NCBI GenBank assembly: GCA_002422085.1
Contig: DISZ01000010.1
Location: 62,001-126,000, forward strand
Reading direction: 5' to 3'
Length of the DNA stretch: 64,000 bases
From: Rhodobacteraceae bacterium UBA6197
GTDB lineage: Bacteria; Pseudomonadota; Alphaproteobacteria; Rhodobacterales; Rhodobacteraceae
A model generated the notes under the pieces. The model had not been told where the DNA came from. It ran no database searches and saw only the letters and a list, made by a program, of their open reading frames with translations. Below, in pieces: positions 16,693 to 24,963 of the stretch; within the stretch, counting starts at the first letter, position 1; every line of letters begins with the position of its first letter. A program made the translations under genes and the position numbers.

Positions 16693-18645
16693 ATGGGGAA
16701 AGCTGGGGCTGACACGCGCCGTTCAAAGGCGCCCGGAACCCGTGCAGGTCGGGTGCTGCTGCGGATCCTGGAAACAACCGATCTGCACGCGCATATCTTT
16801 GCCTATGACTATTTCGCTGACCGGCCGGACGACCGGGTTGGGCTGGTGCGCACCGCGGCACTGATCGCAAGGGCCCGTGCCGAAGTGGCCAATTCGTTGC
16901 TGTTTGACAACGGTGACTTTTTGCAAGGCACGCCCCTGGGAGACTACATTGCCCAGCGCGGCCTGAGCGAAGGTCAGGTGCATCCGATGATCGCGGCAAT
17001 GAATGCCGTGGGCTATGACGGCGCGACCTTGGGCAATCACGAATTCAATTTTGGGCTCGATTTCTTGTTGCGCGCGATTTCGCACGCCGAGTTTCCCATC
17101 GTTTCGGCCAATGTCGCGTTGCGATTGGGGGCCACGCCCGAACAAGACCAGACCTTGTTGCCGCCCTCGATGATCCTTCATCGCACGCTGCGCGACGAGA
17201 CAGGCGCCCCCTGCCCGATCCGCATCGGGGTGATCGGCTTTTTGCCGCCGCAGATCATAGCGTGGGACCGCAAGCATCTGGCCGGGCAGATCGATACCCG
17301 CGACATCGTCGAAACCGCGCGCGCGCATGTGCCCAAGCTGCGCGCCGAAGGGGCCGATATCGTGATTGCGCTGGCGCATACAGGGATCGGCAGCGGAACG
17401 GCGGCGACAAGCGGCGAACATGCCGTCGTGCCCTTGGCCTCGGTGCCCGGTATCGACGCTATTCTGGCCGGCCACAGCCACCTGACCTTTCCGTCACCCG
17501 AGTTCCCCCATGCCTGGCCGGGCGTTGACGCCAACACCGGGCGGATCGGTCAGACACCCGTGGTGATGGCGGGGCTCTGGGGGTCGGATCTGGGGGTGAT
17601 CGACCTTGGCTTGCAGCATGACGCGGGGGTTTGGCAGGTGGTGGGCGCCGCCACCTCTACCCGCAAGATCTATTCCCGCGACAGCGCGGCGCAGTCCGAC
17701 CAACCTCTCGGTTCCAGCCGCGCCGCCGCCAAGGCCACCAGCGTCGCGGCGGTGATGGCTGTTGCCGAAGTCGACCATCAGGCGACGCTGAACCATATCC
17801 GCCGCCCGGTCGGGCGCAGCACGACGCCGATGCACAGCTATTTTTCCATGGTAGCGCCGGATGCGGCGCTGGGATTTGTGGCCGAGGCGCAGCGCTGCCA
17901 CGTCGCGCAAGCACTGTCGGGCACACCCGAGGCGGCACTGCCGATCCTGTCGGCGGTGGCACCGTTCAAATGCGGCGGCCGAAGCGGGCCGCATTACTTC
18001 ACCGACATCCCCGCCGGCGATCTGGTCATCCGCAACATCGCCGACCTCTATCTGTTTCCCAACACGATCCGGGCGCTGAAGATTTCGGGGCAGCAACTGG
18101 CCGATTGGCTCGAGCGCGCGGCCGGTATCTTTTCGCGGCTTTCGCCCGACCACCCCGACCAGCCCCTGCTGGACCCCGACTTTCCCAGCTACAATTTCGA
18201 TGTGATTGCCGGGCTGACCTATGACATCAACCTGACCGAGCCGTCGAAGTTCGACCCGATGGGGCGGCTGACCAACCCTTCGGCACGGCGGATCCGCGAT
18301 CTGCGGATGGCAGGAGAGGCGATCCCGCCCGAGGCCGAACTGATCGTGGCCACCAATAATTTCCGCGCCTCGGGGGTGGGTAATTTTGCCGGCGCCGAGG
18401 CCCGCAACATCGTGCTCGATGGCCACGAAACAATTCGGGATATCTTGCTGCGCCATGCCGCCGATGCGGGCGAGATCAGCCCGCGGCGCGACCCGGTCTG
18501 GCGCTTTGCGCCGATCGGCGGGGTCACGGCGGTGTTTGACACCAGCCCCCGCGCCGCCTCTTATCAGGACGATCTGGCGGGGCTGGACACAAGCCTGCTG
18601 GGCCTGACGCCAGAAGGTTTTGCGCGCTACCGGATTCGGCTTTAG
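16693..18645 (+). CDS. 2',3'-cyclic-nucleotide 2'-phosphodiesterase / 3'-nucleotidase (CpdB-like)
   Basis: Metallophosphoesterase that in CpdB hydrolyses 2',3'-cyclic nucleotides and 3'-nucleotides. About 650 aa. Metal-site motifs run in order: TTDLHAH, DNGDFLQGT, GNHEFNFG, LAHTGIG and GHSHL. The C-terminal 5'-nucleotidase domain has FPNTIRALKISGQQLADWLE and YNFDVIAGLTYDI. CpdB is normally periplasmic, but no signal peptide is visible from the ATG at 16693 nor from the longer open frame that begins at 16528, so this copy may be cytoplasmic or exported another way. A palindrome lies upstream. Confidence 0.88.
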   Translation: MGKAGADTRRSKAPGTRAGRVLLRILETTDLHAHIFAYDYFADRPDDRVGLVRTAALIARARAEVANSLLFDNGDFLQGTPLGDYIAQRGLSEGQVHPMIAAMNAVGYDGATLGNHEFNFGLDFLLRAISHAEFPIVSANVALRLGATPEQDQTLLPPSMILHRTLRDETGAPCPIRIGVIGFLPPQIIAWDRKHLAGQIDTRDIVETARAHVPKLRAEGADIVIALAHTGIGSGTAATSGEHAVVPLASVPGIDAILAGHSHLTFPSPEFPHAWPGVDANTGRIGQTPVVMAGLWGSDLGVIDLGLQHDAGVWQVVGAATSTRKIYSRDSAAQSDQPLGSSRAAAKATSVAAVMAVAEVDHQATLNHIRRPVGRSTTPMHSYFSMVAPDAALGFVAEAQRCHVAQALSGTPEAALPILSAVAPFKCGGRSGPHYFTDIPAGDLVIRNIADLYLFPNTIRALKISGQQLADWLERAAGIFSRLSPDHPDQPLLDPDFPSYNFDVIAGLTYDINLTEPSKFDPMGRLTNPSARRIRDLRMAGEAIPPEAELIVATNNFRASGVGNFAGAEARNIVLDGHETIRDILLRHAADAGEISPRRDPVWRFAPIGGVTAVFDTSPRAASYQDDLAGLDTSLLGLTPEGFARYRIRL

Positions 18646-18776
18646 CGCCGCCTTTGCGCCCTGCGGCACAGACCTTTCACCGACGCGGCGCACCGGCCCC
18701 CCTGCCTCCCTTGGCTGCACGAAAACCAGTGCTCCGGCGGCATACCCTTGCCAGTTCAAAAGCGCCGATTGCTTTC

Positions 18777-18805
18777 TTGCCATTCCGGGTAAGGCCGCCT
18801 ATATC
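18777..18805 (+). promoter_or_regulatory. sigma70-type promoter of the 4.5S RNA gene
   Basis: TTGCCA and TATATC separated by 17 bases, with the -10 hexamer ending 7 bases before the first base of the SRP RNA. Spacing and position are as expected for a strong housekeeping promoter. Confidence 0.75.
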
Positions 18806-18812
18806 AACACCC

Positions 18813-18906
18813 GAGAGGTTGGCGCGGGCGAGCGCCTCGCCAACCCGGTCAGGTCCGGAAGGAAGCAGCCGTAACGAGCCCCGCTTGGGTCGTTGTCCAG
18901 CCTCTC
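18813..18906 (+). ncRNA. ffs: signal recognition particle RNA, bacterial small type (4.5S)
   Basis: RNA scaffold of the signal recognition particle; binds Ffh and targets nascent membrane proteins to FtsY. The segment folds on itself: GAGAGG at 18813 pairs with CCTCTC ending at 18906. The apical part holds the nearly invariant CAGGTCCGGAAGGAAGCAGC, the Ffh-binding asymmetric loop plus GGAA tetraloop. The length of about 94 bases is normal. It sits between cpdB and a HAD gene, just upstream of the dnaX cluster, with its own promoter. The ends are judged from base pairing and may be off by a few bases. Confidence 0.95.
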
Positions 18907-18963
18907 ACCCTTCCTTTCCGCCGTAGCGTGCAGCCGCGCCTGATGTGCGCGGGCCGGAGATTC

Positions 18964-19608
18964 ATGATGTTTGACGCAGTGATATTTGATCTCGACGGGC
19001 TTTTGCTGGACACCGAAAGCGTGGCGCTGGAGGCGGGCGTCGAGGCGTTGGCGCAGTTTGGCCATAGGGTGCCGGTATCGGTCATGGCACAGCTGATCGG
19101 CAAGGATGAGGCAACCGGGGCAGCCGTCTTGCGCGATTATCTGGGCGTGCTGCCGGACCCCGAGGCGCTGAAGGTCGAATGGGACGCGGCCTGCGATCGG
19201 CGCTTTGCGGCGGGTATAGCGCATCGCCCCGGCGTGATGCTGTTGCTGGAAGCGCTGGACGCATTGGCCCTGCCCCGCGCGATTGCCACTTCGAGCCGAA
19301 TGGTGCGGGCACACGCAAAGCTGGAATGGGCCGGTCTGCAGACACGCTTTGCCACCATTGTCAGCGTCGACTGCGTGGCCAACCCCAAACCGGCGCCTGA
19401 CCCCTATCTGCGCGCGGCAAGGCTTTTGGGGCAGGATCCGGCGCGCTGCCTGGCCTTCGAGGACAGCAATACCGGCGCCTTGTCGGCGCGGCGCGCGGGG
19501 CTGACCGTGGTGCAGGTTCCCGATCTTCAGCCGACCGACGGGCGGTATGCGCATCTGCTGGCACCAAGCCTGATGGAGGGCGCGCGCGGCATCGGGCTGT
19601 TGCGCTGA
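18964..19608 (+). CDS. HAD-superfamily phosphatase (beta-phosphoglucomutase-like)
   Basis: Cytoplasmic haloacid-dehalogenase hydrolase of 214 aa. Motif I is FDLDGLLLDTES, motif II is ATSS, motif III is KPAPDPYL and motif IV is FEDSNTGALSARRAG. The four-helix cap between motifs I and II puts it in the PGMB/Gph-like subfamily, which dephosphorylates sugar phosphates or interconverts them; the substrate is unknown. The ATG at 18964 (or 18967) follows GGAGA. It lies 57 bases after the 4.5S RNA gene. Confidence 0.88.
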   Translation: MMFDAVIFDLDGLLLDTESVALEAGVEALAQFGHRVPVSVMAQLIGKDEATGAAVLRDYLGVLPDPEALKVEWDAACDRRFAAGIAHRPGVMLLLEALDALALPRAIATSSRMVRAHAKLEWAGLQTRFATIVSVDCVANPKPAPDPYLRAARLLGQDPARCLAFEDSNTGALSARRAGLTVVQVPDLQPTDGRYAHLLAPSLMEGARGIGLLR

Positions 19609-19673
19609 GGCCCCGGTTTACGCCGCCCGCACAGCCGTCTAGACTGCGCCGCAGCCTCAGGAGCCCAACCCCC

Positions 19674-21455
19674 ATGTCCGACACCACCGCAATTGGTTAT
19701 CAGGTTCTTGCCCGCAAATACCGCCCCGCGACCTTTGCCGATCTGATCGGTCAGGAAGCGATGGTGCGGACGCTGAAAAATGCCTTTGCCGCCAGCCGGA
19801 TCGCCCATGCTTTCGTGATGACCGGGGTGCGCGGTGTGGGCAAGACCACCACCGCGCGGATCATCGCCAAGGGGCTGAACTGTATCGGCACCGATGGCAC
19901 CGGTGGCCCGACGACCGAACCCTGCGGCCTGTGCGAACATTGCGTGGCGATTGCCGAGGGCCGCCATGTCGATGTGATGGAAATGGACGCCGCCAGCCGC
20001 ACCGGCGTCGGCGACATCCGCGAAATCATCGAAAGCGTGCATTATCGGGCGGCCAGCGCGCGCTACAAGGTCTATATCATCGACGAGGTGCACATGCTCT
20101 CGACCAGCGCCTTCAACGCGTTGCTGAAGACGCTGGAAGAACCCCCGGCGCATGTTAAATTCATCTTTGCCACCACGGAAATCCGCAAGGTGCCGGTCAC
20201 CGTGCTGTCGCGCTGCCAGCGCTTCGACCTCAAGCGGATCGAGCCCGAGGTGATGATGGCGCATCTGGCGCGGATTGCCGGGCTTGAGGGCGCGAGCCTT
20301 GCACCCGACGCGATGGCGCTGATTACGCGCGCCGCCGAAGGCTCGGTGCGCGACGCGATGAGCCTGATGGATCAGGCGATTGCGCATGGTGCGGGCGAAA
20401 CCAGCGCCGCTCAGGTACGCGCGATGCTGGGGTTGGCGGATCGGGGCCGGGTGCTGGACCTTTACGACATGATCTTGAAAGGCGCCGCAGCCGAAGCGCT
20501 GACCGAACTTTCGGGCCAATATGCCGACGGCGCGGACCCAATGGCGGTGCTGCGCGATCTGGCCGAGATCACGCATTGGATTTCGGTCATCAAGATCACG
20601 CCGGATGCGGCCGAAGACCCGACCGTCCCGCCCGAGGAACGGGCCCGTGGGCAGGCGATGGCAGCGGCAATCCCGATGCGAGTGCTGACCCGGATGTGGC
20701 AAATGCTGCTGAAGGCGCTGGAAGAGGTGGCGCAAGCGCCGAACGCGATGATGGCCGCCGAAATGGCGGTGATCCGGTTGACCCATGTCGCCGATCTGCC
20801 GGACCCTGAAACCCTGCTCAAACGCATTCAGCAAGGCCCCGGCGCGGCCGTTGCCGCCGGGCAGGGCGGCCCCGGCGCCTCGAGCGCCGCCCCTTCGGGT
20901 GCGGGGTCGGCACAATCCGCGGTGGGGGCGTCGGCAGTGTCAGGCCATGGCGCACCGCGCGGACCCTCGGGGTCGGGCGGCGCGGCGACCGCGCTGGCCT
21001 ATCAACCTGAAACGGCGCTGGCGCGTTTTGCGCAGTTCGACGACGTGGTCGAACTGATCCGCCGGATGCGGGATGTCAAGCTGCTGCTGGATGTCGAAGG
21101 GCATTTGCGGCTGGTGCGCTACAGCCCCGGCCGGATCGAATTCGAACCCACGCCGGACGCCCCGCGCGATCTGGCAGCGAACCTTGCCGCCCGGCTTCAG
21201 GGCTGGACCGGGGTGCGTTGGGGGGTTTCGGTCACTGGCAGCGGCGGCGGCGAAACGATCCTTGAGACCCGCAACGCGGAGCGCCACAGTGCCGAAGCCG
21301 AAGCAATGAAGAACCCATTGGTTCAGGCGATCTTCGCCGCCTTCCCCGAGGCCCGGATTGACGATATCAGAACCCCCGAGGCCCTCAACCGTCAGGCCAG
21401 CTTTGACGCGCTGCCCGAGGTCGAGGACGAATGGGATCCGTTCGAAAACAACTGA
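19674..21455 (+). CDS. dnaX: DNA polymerase III subunit gamma/tau
   Basis: Clamp-loader ATPase of the replicative polymerase. 593 aa. The AAA+ core has YRPATFADLIGQEAMVRTL, Walker A in GVRGVGKTTTARI, a zinc module ending CGLCEHC, Walker B IIDEVHML, the sensor FIFATTE and the arginine-finger region LSRCQRFDLKRI. A Gly/Ala/Ser-rich linker (about residues 385-440) joins a C-terminal domain typical of alphaproteobacterial tau. It leads the conserved dnaX-ybaB-recR order and ends 10 bases before ybaB. Confidence 0.95.
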   Translation: MSDTTAIGYQVLARKYRPATFADLIGQEAMVRTLKNAFAASRIAHAFVMTGVRGVGKTTTARIIAKGLNCIGTDGTGGPTTEPCGLCEHCVAIAEGRHVDVMEMDAASRTGVGDIREIIESVHYRAASARYKVYIIDEVHMLSTSAFNALLKTLEEPPAHVKFIFATTEIRKVPVTVLSRCQRFDLKRIEPEVMMAHLARIAGLEGASLAPDAMALITRAAEGSVRDAMSLMDQAIAHGAGETSAAQVRAMLGLADRGRVLDLYDMILKGAAAEALTELSGQYADGADPMAVLRDLAEITHWISVIKITPDAAEDPTVPPEERARGQAMAAAIPMRVLTRMWQMLLKALEEVAQAPNAMMAAEMAVIRLTHVADLPDPETLLKRIQQGPGAAVAAGQGGPGASSAAPSGAGSAQSAVGASAVSGHGAPRGPSGSGGAATALAYQPETALARFAQFDDVVELIRRMRDVKLLLDVEGHLRLVRYSPGRIEFEPTPDAPRDLAANLAARLQGWTGVRWGVSVTGSGGGETILETRNAERHSAEAEAMKNPLVQAIFAAFPEARIDDIRTPEALNRQASFDALPEVEDEWDPFENN

Positions 21456-21465
21456 GGAGAGCAGG

Positions 21466-21810
21466 ATGTTCAAAGGTATGGGCGGCTTGGGCGATATGGC
21501 CAAGATGATGAAGGCCGCAAAGGACATGCAGACCCGCATGACCGCGCTGCAAGAGGAACTGACACGGATCACCGTGCAGGGCGAATCCGGCGCGGGGCTG
21601 GTGCGCGCCGAAGCCACCGCCAAGGGCGAGTTGACCGGGCTGAAGATCGACCCGGCGATCTTCAAGGCCGAGGACAAGGAAGTCGTCGAAGACCTGATCC
21701 TCGCCGCGATCAAGGATGTGCAAAAACGCGCGACCGAGCGCACACAGGCCGAAATGGCGAAACTGGCGCAGGAAATGGGCCTGCCCGCCGACATGAACCT
21801 GCCGATCTGA
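21466..21810 (+). CDS. ybaB: YbaB/EbfC nucleoid-associated protein
   Basis: Small DNA-binding protein of 114 aa that binds as a dimer and coats DNA. It has the family N-terminus MFKGMGGLGDMAKMMKAAKD, a central beta-sheet with VQGESGAGLVRAEATAKGEL, and the C-terminal AQEMGLPADMNLP tail. The ATG at 21466 has a GAGGAGAGCAGG ribosome-binding site. Its place between dnaX and recR is conserved across bacteria and suggests a link to replication or repair. Confidence 0.95.
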   Translation: MFKGMGGLGDMAKMMKAAKDMQTRMTALQEELTRITVQGESGAGLVRAEATAKGELTGLKIDPAIFKAEDKEVVEDLILAAIKDVQKRATERTQAEMAKLAQEMGLPADMNLPI

Positions 21811-21829
21811 ACCGCCGGATACGCCGCCC

Positions 21830-22429
21830 ATGGCCCACGCCTCGGATGACATCGAAGACCTGATCGCGCTGATGGCGCGGCTGCCGGGGCTTGGGCCGCG
21901 CTCGGCCCGGCGCGCGGTGCTGCATCTGATTGCCCGGCGCGGGGCGCTGATGGCCCCCTTGGCCAAGACGATGGCGCATGTCGCAGAAACCGCGCGTGAA
22001 TGTATGCGCTGCGGCAATATCACCGCAGGCGATCTGTGCGACATCTGCACCGACCCGCGCCGCGCCACCGGCGAGATTTGCGTCGTCGAGGATGTTGCCG
22101 ACCTCTGGGCGATGGAACGCGGTCAGGCCTTCAAGGGCCGCTACCATGTGCTGGGCGGCACGCTCAGCGCGCTGGATGCCGTCGGCCCCGAGGATCTGGG
22201 CATCCCGCGCCTGCTGGACCGGATCGGCGCCGAAACCATCAATGAGGTGATCCTGGCGCTGAACGCCACCGTCGAGGGGCAAACCACCGCGCATTACATT
22301 GCCGAGGCGCTGGAGGGGCGTGGCATCCGCGTTACCAGCCTTGCCCAAGGGGTGCCGATTGGTGGCGAGTTGGACTATCTGGATGATGGCACGATTCAGG
22401 CCGCGCTCAGGGCGCGCAAACAGTTCTAG
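21830..22429 (+). CDS. recR: recombination protein RecR
   Basis: Recombination mediator that works with RecF/RecO to load RecA on gapped DNA. 199 aa. It has the N-terminal helix-hairpin-helix (MARLPGLGPRSARRAVLHL), a four-cysteine zinc finger (CMRCGNITAGDLCDICTD) and a Toprim domain (CVVEDVADLWAMER through TVEGQTTAHYI). 19 bases after ybaB. Confidence 0.96.
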   Translation: MAHASDDIEDLIALMARLPGLGPRSARRAVLHLIARRGALMAPLAKTMAHVAETARECMRCGNITAGDLCDICTDPRRATGEICVVEDVADLWAMERGQAFKGRYHVLGGTLSALDAVGPEDLGIPRLLDRIGAETINEVILALNATVEGQTTAHYIAEALEGRGIRVTSLAQGVPIGGELDYLDDGTIQAALRARKQF

Positions 22430-22432
22430 GCC

Positions 22433-22930
22433 ATGGCAGATCTGCGCCTGCTCAACCCGGCATCCGACCGCGAGGTGGTCGCGAAGCTGCTGATCCGCGC
22501 GACTGACTATGTGGTGCTGGAAACCGGCCTGCCGCCCGATGCGGCCAGTGTCGCGGCCTTTTTCACCGATCTGCCGCCGGGCGGGCGGGATGGGGATCAA
22601 TTTCGCTTTGCGATTCTGGACCGGGCCGGGCGGGTGCAGGGGCTGGCCGAACTGGCGCGCGATTACCCGCAGACCGGGATCTGGTATCTGGGCCTGCTAC
22701 TGCTGGCCCCGCCAGCACGCGGCAGGGGCCTGGGACAGGATGCGCTGACCCGTCTGATGGATTGGGCCCGTGCGCGCGGTGCGGTGGATCTGCGGCTGGC
22801 GGTGCTTTGGGACAATGCCCGCGGGCGCGCGTTCTGGGCACGAAACGGGTTTGCGCCGCTGCGCGTCGCCCCACCGGCGCAGATCGGCCAGCGGCGGCAT
22901 GTGCGGCTGGTCATGCAGCGCAAGCTGTGA
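22433..22930 (+). CDS. GNAT-family N-acetyltransferase
   Basis: 165-aa acetyl-CoA-dependent acetyltransferase. The GNAT fold is recognisable from the IWYLGLLLLAPPARGRGLGQ segment (acetyl-CoA binding R/Q-x-x-G-x-G/A motif) and the following LRLAVLWDNARGRAFWARNG. The substrate is unknown. It starts 3 bases after recR, so it is likely in the dnaX-recR transcript, and is followed closely by the TfoX-like gene. Confidence 0.85.
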   Translation: MADLRLLNPASDREVVAKLLIRATDYVVLETGLPPDAASVAAFFTDLPPGGRDGDQFRFAILDRAGRVQGLAELARDYPQTGIWYLGLLLLAPPARGRGLGQDALTRLMDWARARGAVDLRLAVLWDNARGRAFWARNGFAPLRVAPPAQIGQRRHVRLVMQRKL

Positions 22931-22957
22931 TTGGCTGCTGGCCAGAAAGGCAGTTGC

Positions 22958-23302
22958 ATGGCCACCAGCCCGCAAACGGCAGAATTCCTTAGCGCGCAAT
23001 TGAAGGGCGCGGGCGTGAGCCTGCGCAAGATGTTCGGCGAATACGCGGTTTACTGTGACGGCAAGGTAATCGGGCTATTGTGCGACGACTGTCTGTTCGT
23101 CAAGCCGGTCGATCCGGCCCGCGCCTATCTGGCCGCGCGTCTGGATGAGGTCACCGAGGGCTTTCCCTACGCCCGCGCGAAAGCGCATCTCCGGCTGGAC
23201 CCCGATCTTTGGGACGACGCCGACTGGCTGGCCGGGCTGGTGCGGGTTCTGGCCGATGCACTTCCTGCACCAAAACCCAAAGCCTTGCGAAAGAAGCGCT
23301 AG
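22958..23302 (+). CDS. TfoX/Sxy N-terminal domain protein
   Basis: 114-aa protein made of the TfoX N-terminal domain alone: AGVSLRKMFGEYAVYCDGKV followed by GLLCDDCLFVKP and an AYLAARL helix. Full-length TfoX/Sxy controls competence in gammaproteobacteria, but one-domain alphaproteobacterial versions have no defined role. The ATG at 22958 follows AGAAAGG; a TTG at 22931 would extend it. The C-terminus is Lys/Arg-rich (KPKALRKKR). Confidence 0.85.
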   Translation: MATSPQTAEFLSAQLKGAGVSLRKMFGEYAVYCDGKVIGLLCDDCLFVKPVDPARAYLAARLDEVTEGFPYARAKAHLRLDPDLWDDADWLAGLVRVLADALPAPKPKALRKKR

Positions 23303-23414
23303 CTGTTCGCGGGGCTGCGGCGGCGGATTGGCCGGGTGCCGTGGGCTGAGATGAGGGCGTCGCTTGTGCACCGCCTGCGCGCGGGCGTCCTGTCGTTTCG
23401 GCGCAAGGCCGCTG

Positions 23415-23441
23415 AAAAGGGCGCGGAGATCCCCCGCGCCC
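23415..23441 (-). terminator. rho-independent terminator after the small heat-shock gene
   Basis: On the minus strand an 8-bp stem (GGGCGCGG/CCGCGCCC with a 7-base loop) is followed by TTTTC, 22 bases past the hsp20 stop. Confidence 0.75.
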
Positions 23442-23462
23442 CGTCAGGTCAGGTCTTTTCGC

Positions 23463-23930
23463 TCAGGCGTCGAGCGTTTTAGGCTCGATGGTCCGGTCAA
23501 GCGTGGCCGATCCCGCGATTTCGATGCGGCGGGGTTTGAGCGCCTCGGGAACTTCGCGCAGCAGATCAATGTGGAGCATGCCATCTGCATGCGCGGCACC
23601 CGTCACGCGCATATGATCCGCCAGTGCAAAGCGGCGTTCAAAGGCGCGGGTGGCGATGCCTCGGTGCAGATAGCTGCGTTCGGTTTCATCCGAGGCCTTG
23701 GTGGCGGCCACGATCAGCGCGCCGTCACGCACTTCGACCGACAGGTCATCGGCGGAAAAACCCGCAACCGCGATCGAGATGCGGTAAGCGTTCTCGCCGA
23801 GTTTTTCGATGTTGTAGGGCGGATAGGCGGGCTGGGCCACATCGGCCGAAAGCACCCGATCCATCATGTCGGCGATCCGGTCAAAGCCAACGGTGGCGCG
23901 GTAAAGCGGGCTGAAATCAAAGGTTCTCAT
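23463..23930 (-). CDS. small heat-shock protein, Hsp20/IbpA type
   Basis: ATP-independent chaperone that holds unfolding proteins for DnaK/ClpB. 155 aa from the ATG at 23930 (MRTFDFSPLYRATVGFDR, the IbpA N-terminus). The alpha-crystallin domain spans about residues 28-125, with YPPYNIEKLGENAYRISIAV and the signature region YLHRGIATRAFERRFAL. Two in-frame ATGs at 23936/23939 lie inside the Shine-Dalgarno hairpin, so 23930, spaced 8 bases from GAGGA, is preferred. Upstream are a heat-shock promoter and a ROSE-like leader. Confidence 0.93.
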   Translation of the reverse strand: MRTFDFSPLYRATVGFDRIADMMDRVLSADVAQPAYPPYNIEKLGENAYRISIAVAGFSADDLSVEVRDGALIVAATKASDETERSYLHRGIATRAFERRFALADHMRVTGAAHADGMLHIDLLREVPEALKPRRIEIAGSATLDRTIEPKTLDA

Positions 23931-24020
23931 GGTCATCATCCTCAGTTGAGCGATGGTCAGTTTGCCCGCCCCATCGGGGCCGGGCGGTTCATGCCAAGGC
24001 CCGGTAGTGGCGCCCTGACA
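23931..24020 (-). promoter_or_regulatory. ROSE-like RNA thermometer in the hsp20 leader
   Basis: The last hairpin of the leader, 23937-23955, reads on the RNA CAUC-g-CUC-AACU-GAG-GAUG. It sequesters the GAGGA ribosome-binding site and has one bulged G. The anti-Shine-Dalgarno strand contains UCGCU, matching the U(U/C)GCU hallmark of ROSE elements with the bulged G in the expected place. A more stable hairpin (23964-23985, 9 bp with one bulge) lies upstream, as in known multi-hairpin ROSE leaders. The 90-base length is typical. Function is inferred from structure only. Confidence 0.65.
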
Positions 24021-24026
24021 GTCAGA

Positions 24027-24055
24027 ATTTGGGAAGGCTTTGACGGGGTTTCAAG
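24027..24055 (-). promoter_or_regulatory. sigma32 (RpoH)-type promoter of hsp20
   Basis: On the minus strand, CTTGAAA and CCCAAAT are separated by 15 bases, close to the RpoH consensus CTTGAAA-N12-15-CCCATNT. It places the transcription start near 24020, about 90 bases before the hsp20 ATG. Confidence 0.7.
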
Positions 24056-24090
24056 AGGCGAGCCATGGGTGAGCGTGGCCGGCGGTGGAA

Positions 24091-24123
24091 CGCTCCGCGG
24101 GGAGTATTTTCACCAAAAAGAAG
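24091..24123 (+). repeat. dispersed intergenic repeat, copy A
   Basis: A CGCTCCGCGGGGAGTATTTT core followed by an A-rich AAAAAGAAG tail. It lies just beyond the stop of the minus-strand protease gene. It belongs to the same family as the copies at 27343, 31585, 40778, 45209 and 45261. Confidence 0.7.
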
Positions 24124-24131
24124 CCGCGCGA

Positions 24132-24914
24132 TCAAGGGCGCAGGAATTTCGCGCCGTTTTGGGGGACGAACTGCCCCACGCCCAGCCCGGAAGGGGCGCC
24201 AAGAGCGGCGCGCAGGTCGGCGACCGCATCGACCAGCGTCGCCAGCGAGACCTTGCGATTGTCCATCTCGGCTTTGGCCGAGACGACCGAAACGATATGC
24301 GGCTCGCCACCGCGCATCGCAAAGACCGGCGCCCCGGACGAACCAAAATCGGCCGCGCAGGACAGCAGCAGCACCCCGGCCTCGCGGTTGAGCACCTCGC
24401 AGACCTCTTGCAGGCTGGGCGCGTCCGAGCGGTCGTGGGCGTAGGATACGACGCCGACTTCTTCACCGCGCAGCGGCGCGGTATCTAGGGCAAAGGGTTG
24501 GATCGAGGGCAGGCGGATCGGTTGATCCAGTTCGACCAAGGCGATGTCCCAAGCCACGCGGTCAACCTTGTCCCGGCCCTCGTAGCGGTAATCAGAATGC
24601 GCCAGCGCCCGGCGCGCGCCGCGGTAGGCGCTGGCCCGACCATTGCGCCAGCCGGCCAGAAACCGGATCTGCGCGGCGTCGATCATCTTGCCAGTGTCTT
24701 TCGAGAACAGGCAATGTGCGGCCGTCAACACCAGATTGGGCGCGATCAGCGCCCCGGTGCAAAAGCTGTTGCCGCCCAGATCCAGACGGCCCACGGCCTC
24801 CCAGCCACGGCTTTCGTCGCCGGTGCTGAGCCGTTTGAGCGCGCCATCCTTGGCCAGCGCCGGGCTGATGCCCAGCAGGGCAAGGCTGGTGATGATGAGG
24901 GCAAGGCGGCGCAT
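24132..24914 (-). CDS. secreted trypsin-like serine protease
   Basis: 260-aa S1-family protease with a signal peptide (MRRLALIITSLALLGISPAL, cleaved near ALA-KD), so periplasmic or secreted. The catalytic triad is visible as LTAAHC (His), WDIALVEL (Asp) and FGSSGAPVF (Ser). The serine motif is GSSGAP rather than the classical GDSGGP, as in V8-like and several bacterial trypsin-like enzymes. The ATG at 24914 has GGAGGAA before it; the frame stays open to 24938. The substrate is unknown. It is the gene after glcF on the same strand only in the reverse sense, 49 bases downstream of it by coordinate, and is probably transcribed with its own leader. Confidence 0.88.
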   Translation of the reverse strand: MRRLALIITSLALLGISPALAKDGALKRLSTGDESRGWEAVGRLDLGGNSFCTGALIAPNLVLTAAHCLFSKDTGKMIDAAQIRFLAGWRNGRASAYRGARRALAHSDYRYEGRDKVDRVAWDIALVELDQPIRLPSIQPFALDTAPLRGEEVGVVSYAHDRSDAPSLQEVCEVLNREAGVLLLSCAADFGSSGAPVFAMRGGEPHIVSVVSAKAEMDNRKVSLATLVDAVADLRAALGAPSGLGVGQFVPQNGAKFLRP

Positions 24915-24963
24915 TGTTCCTCCGGCGTGGGTGCGCATGGCCTAGGCTTGCGGTGCGGCAAGA

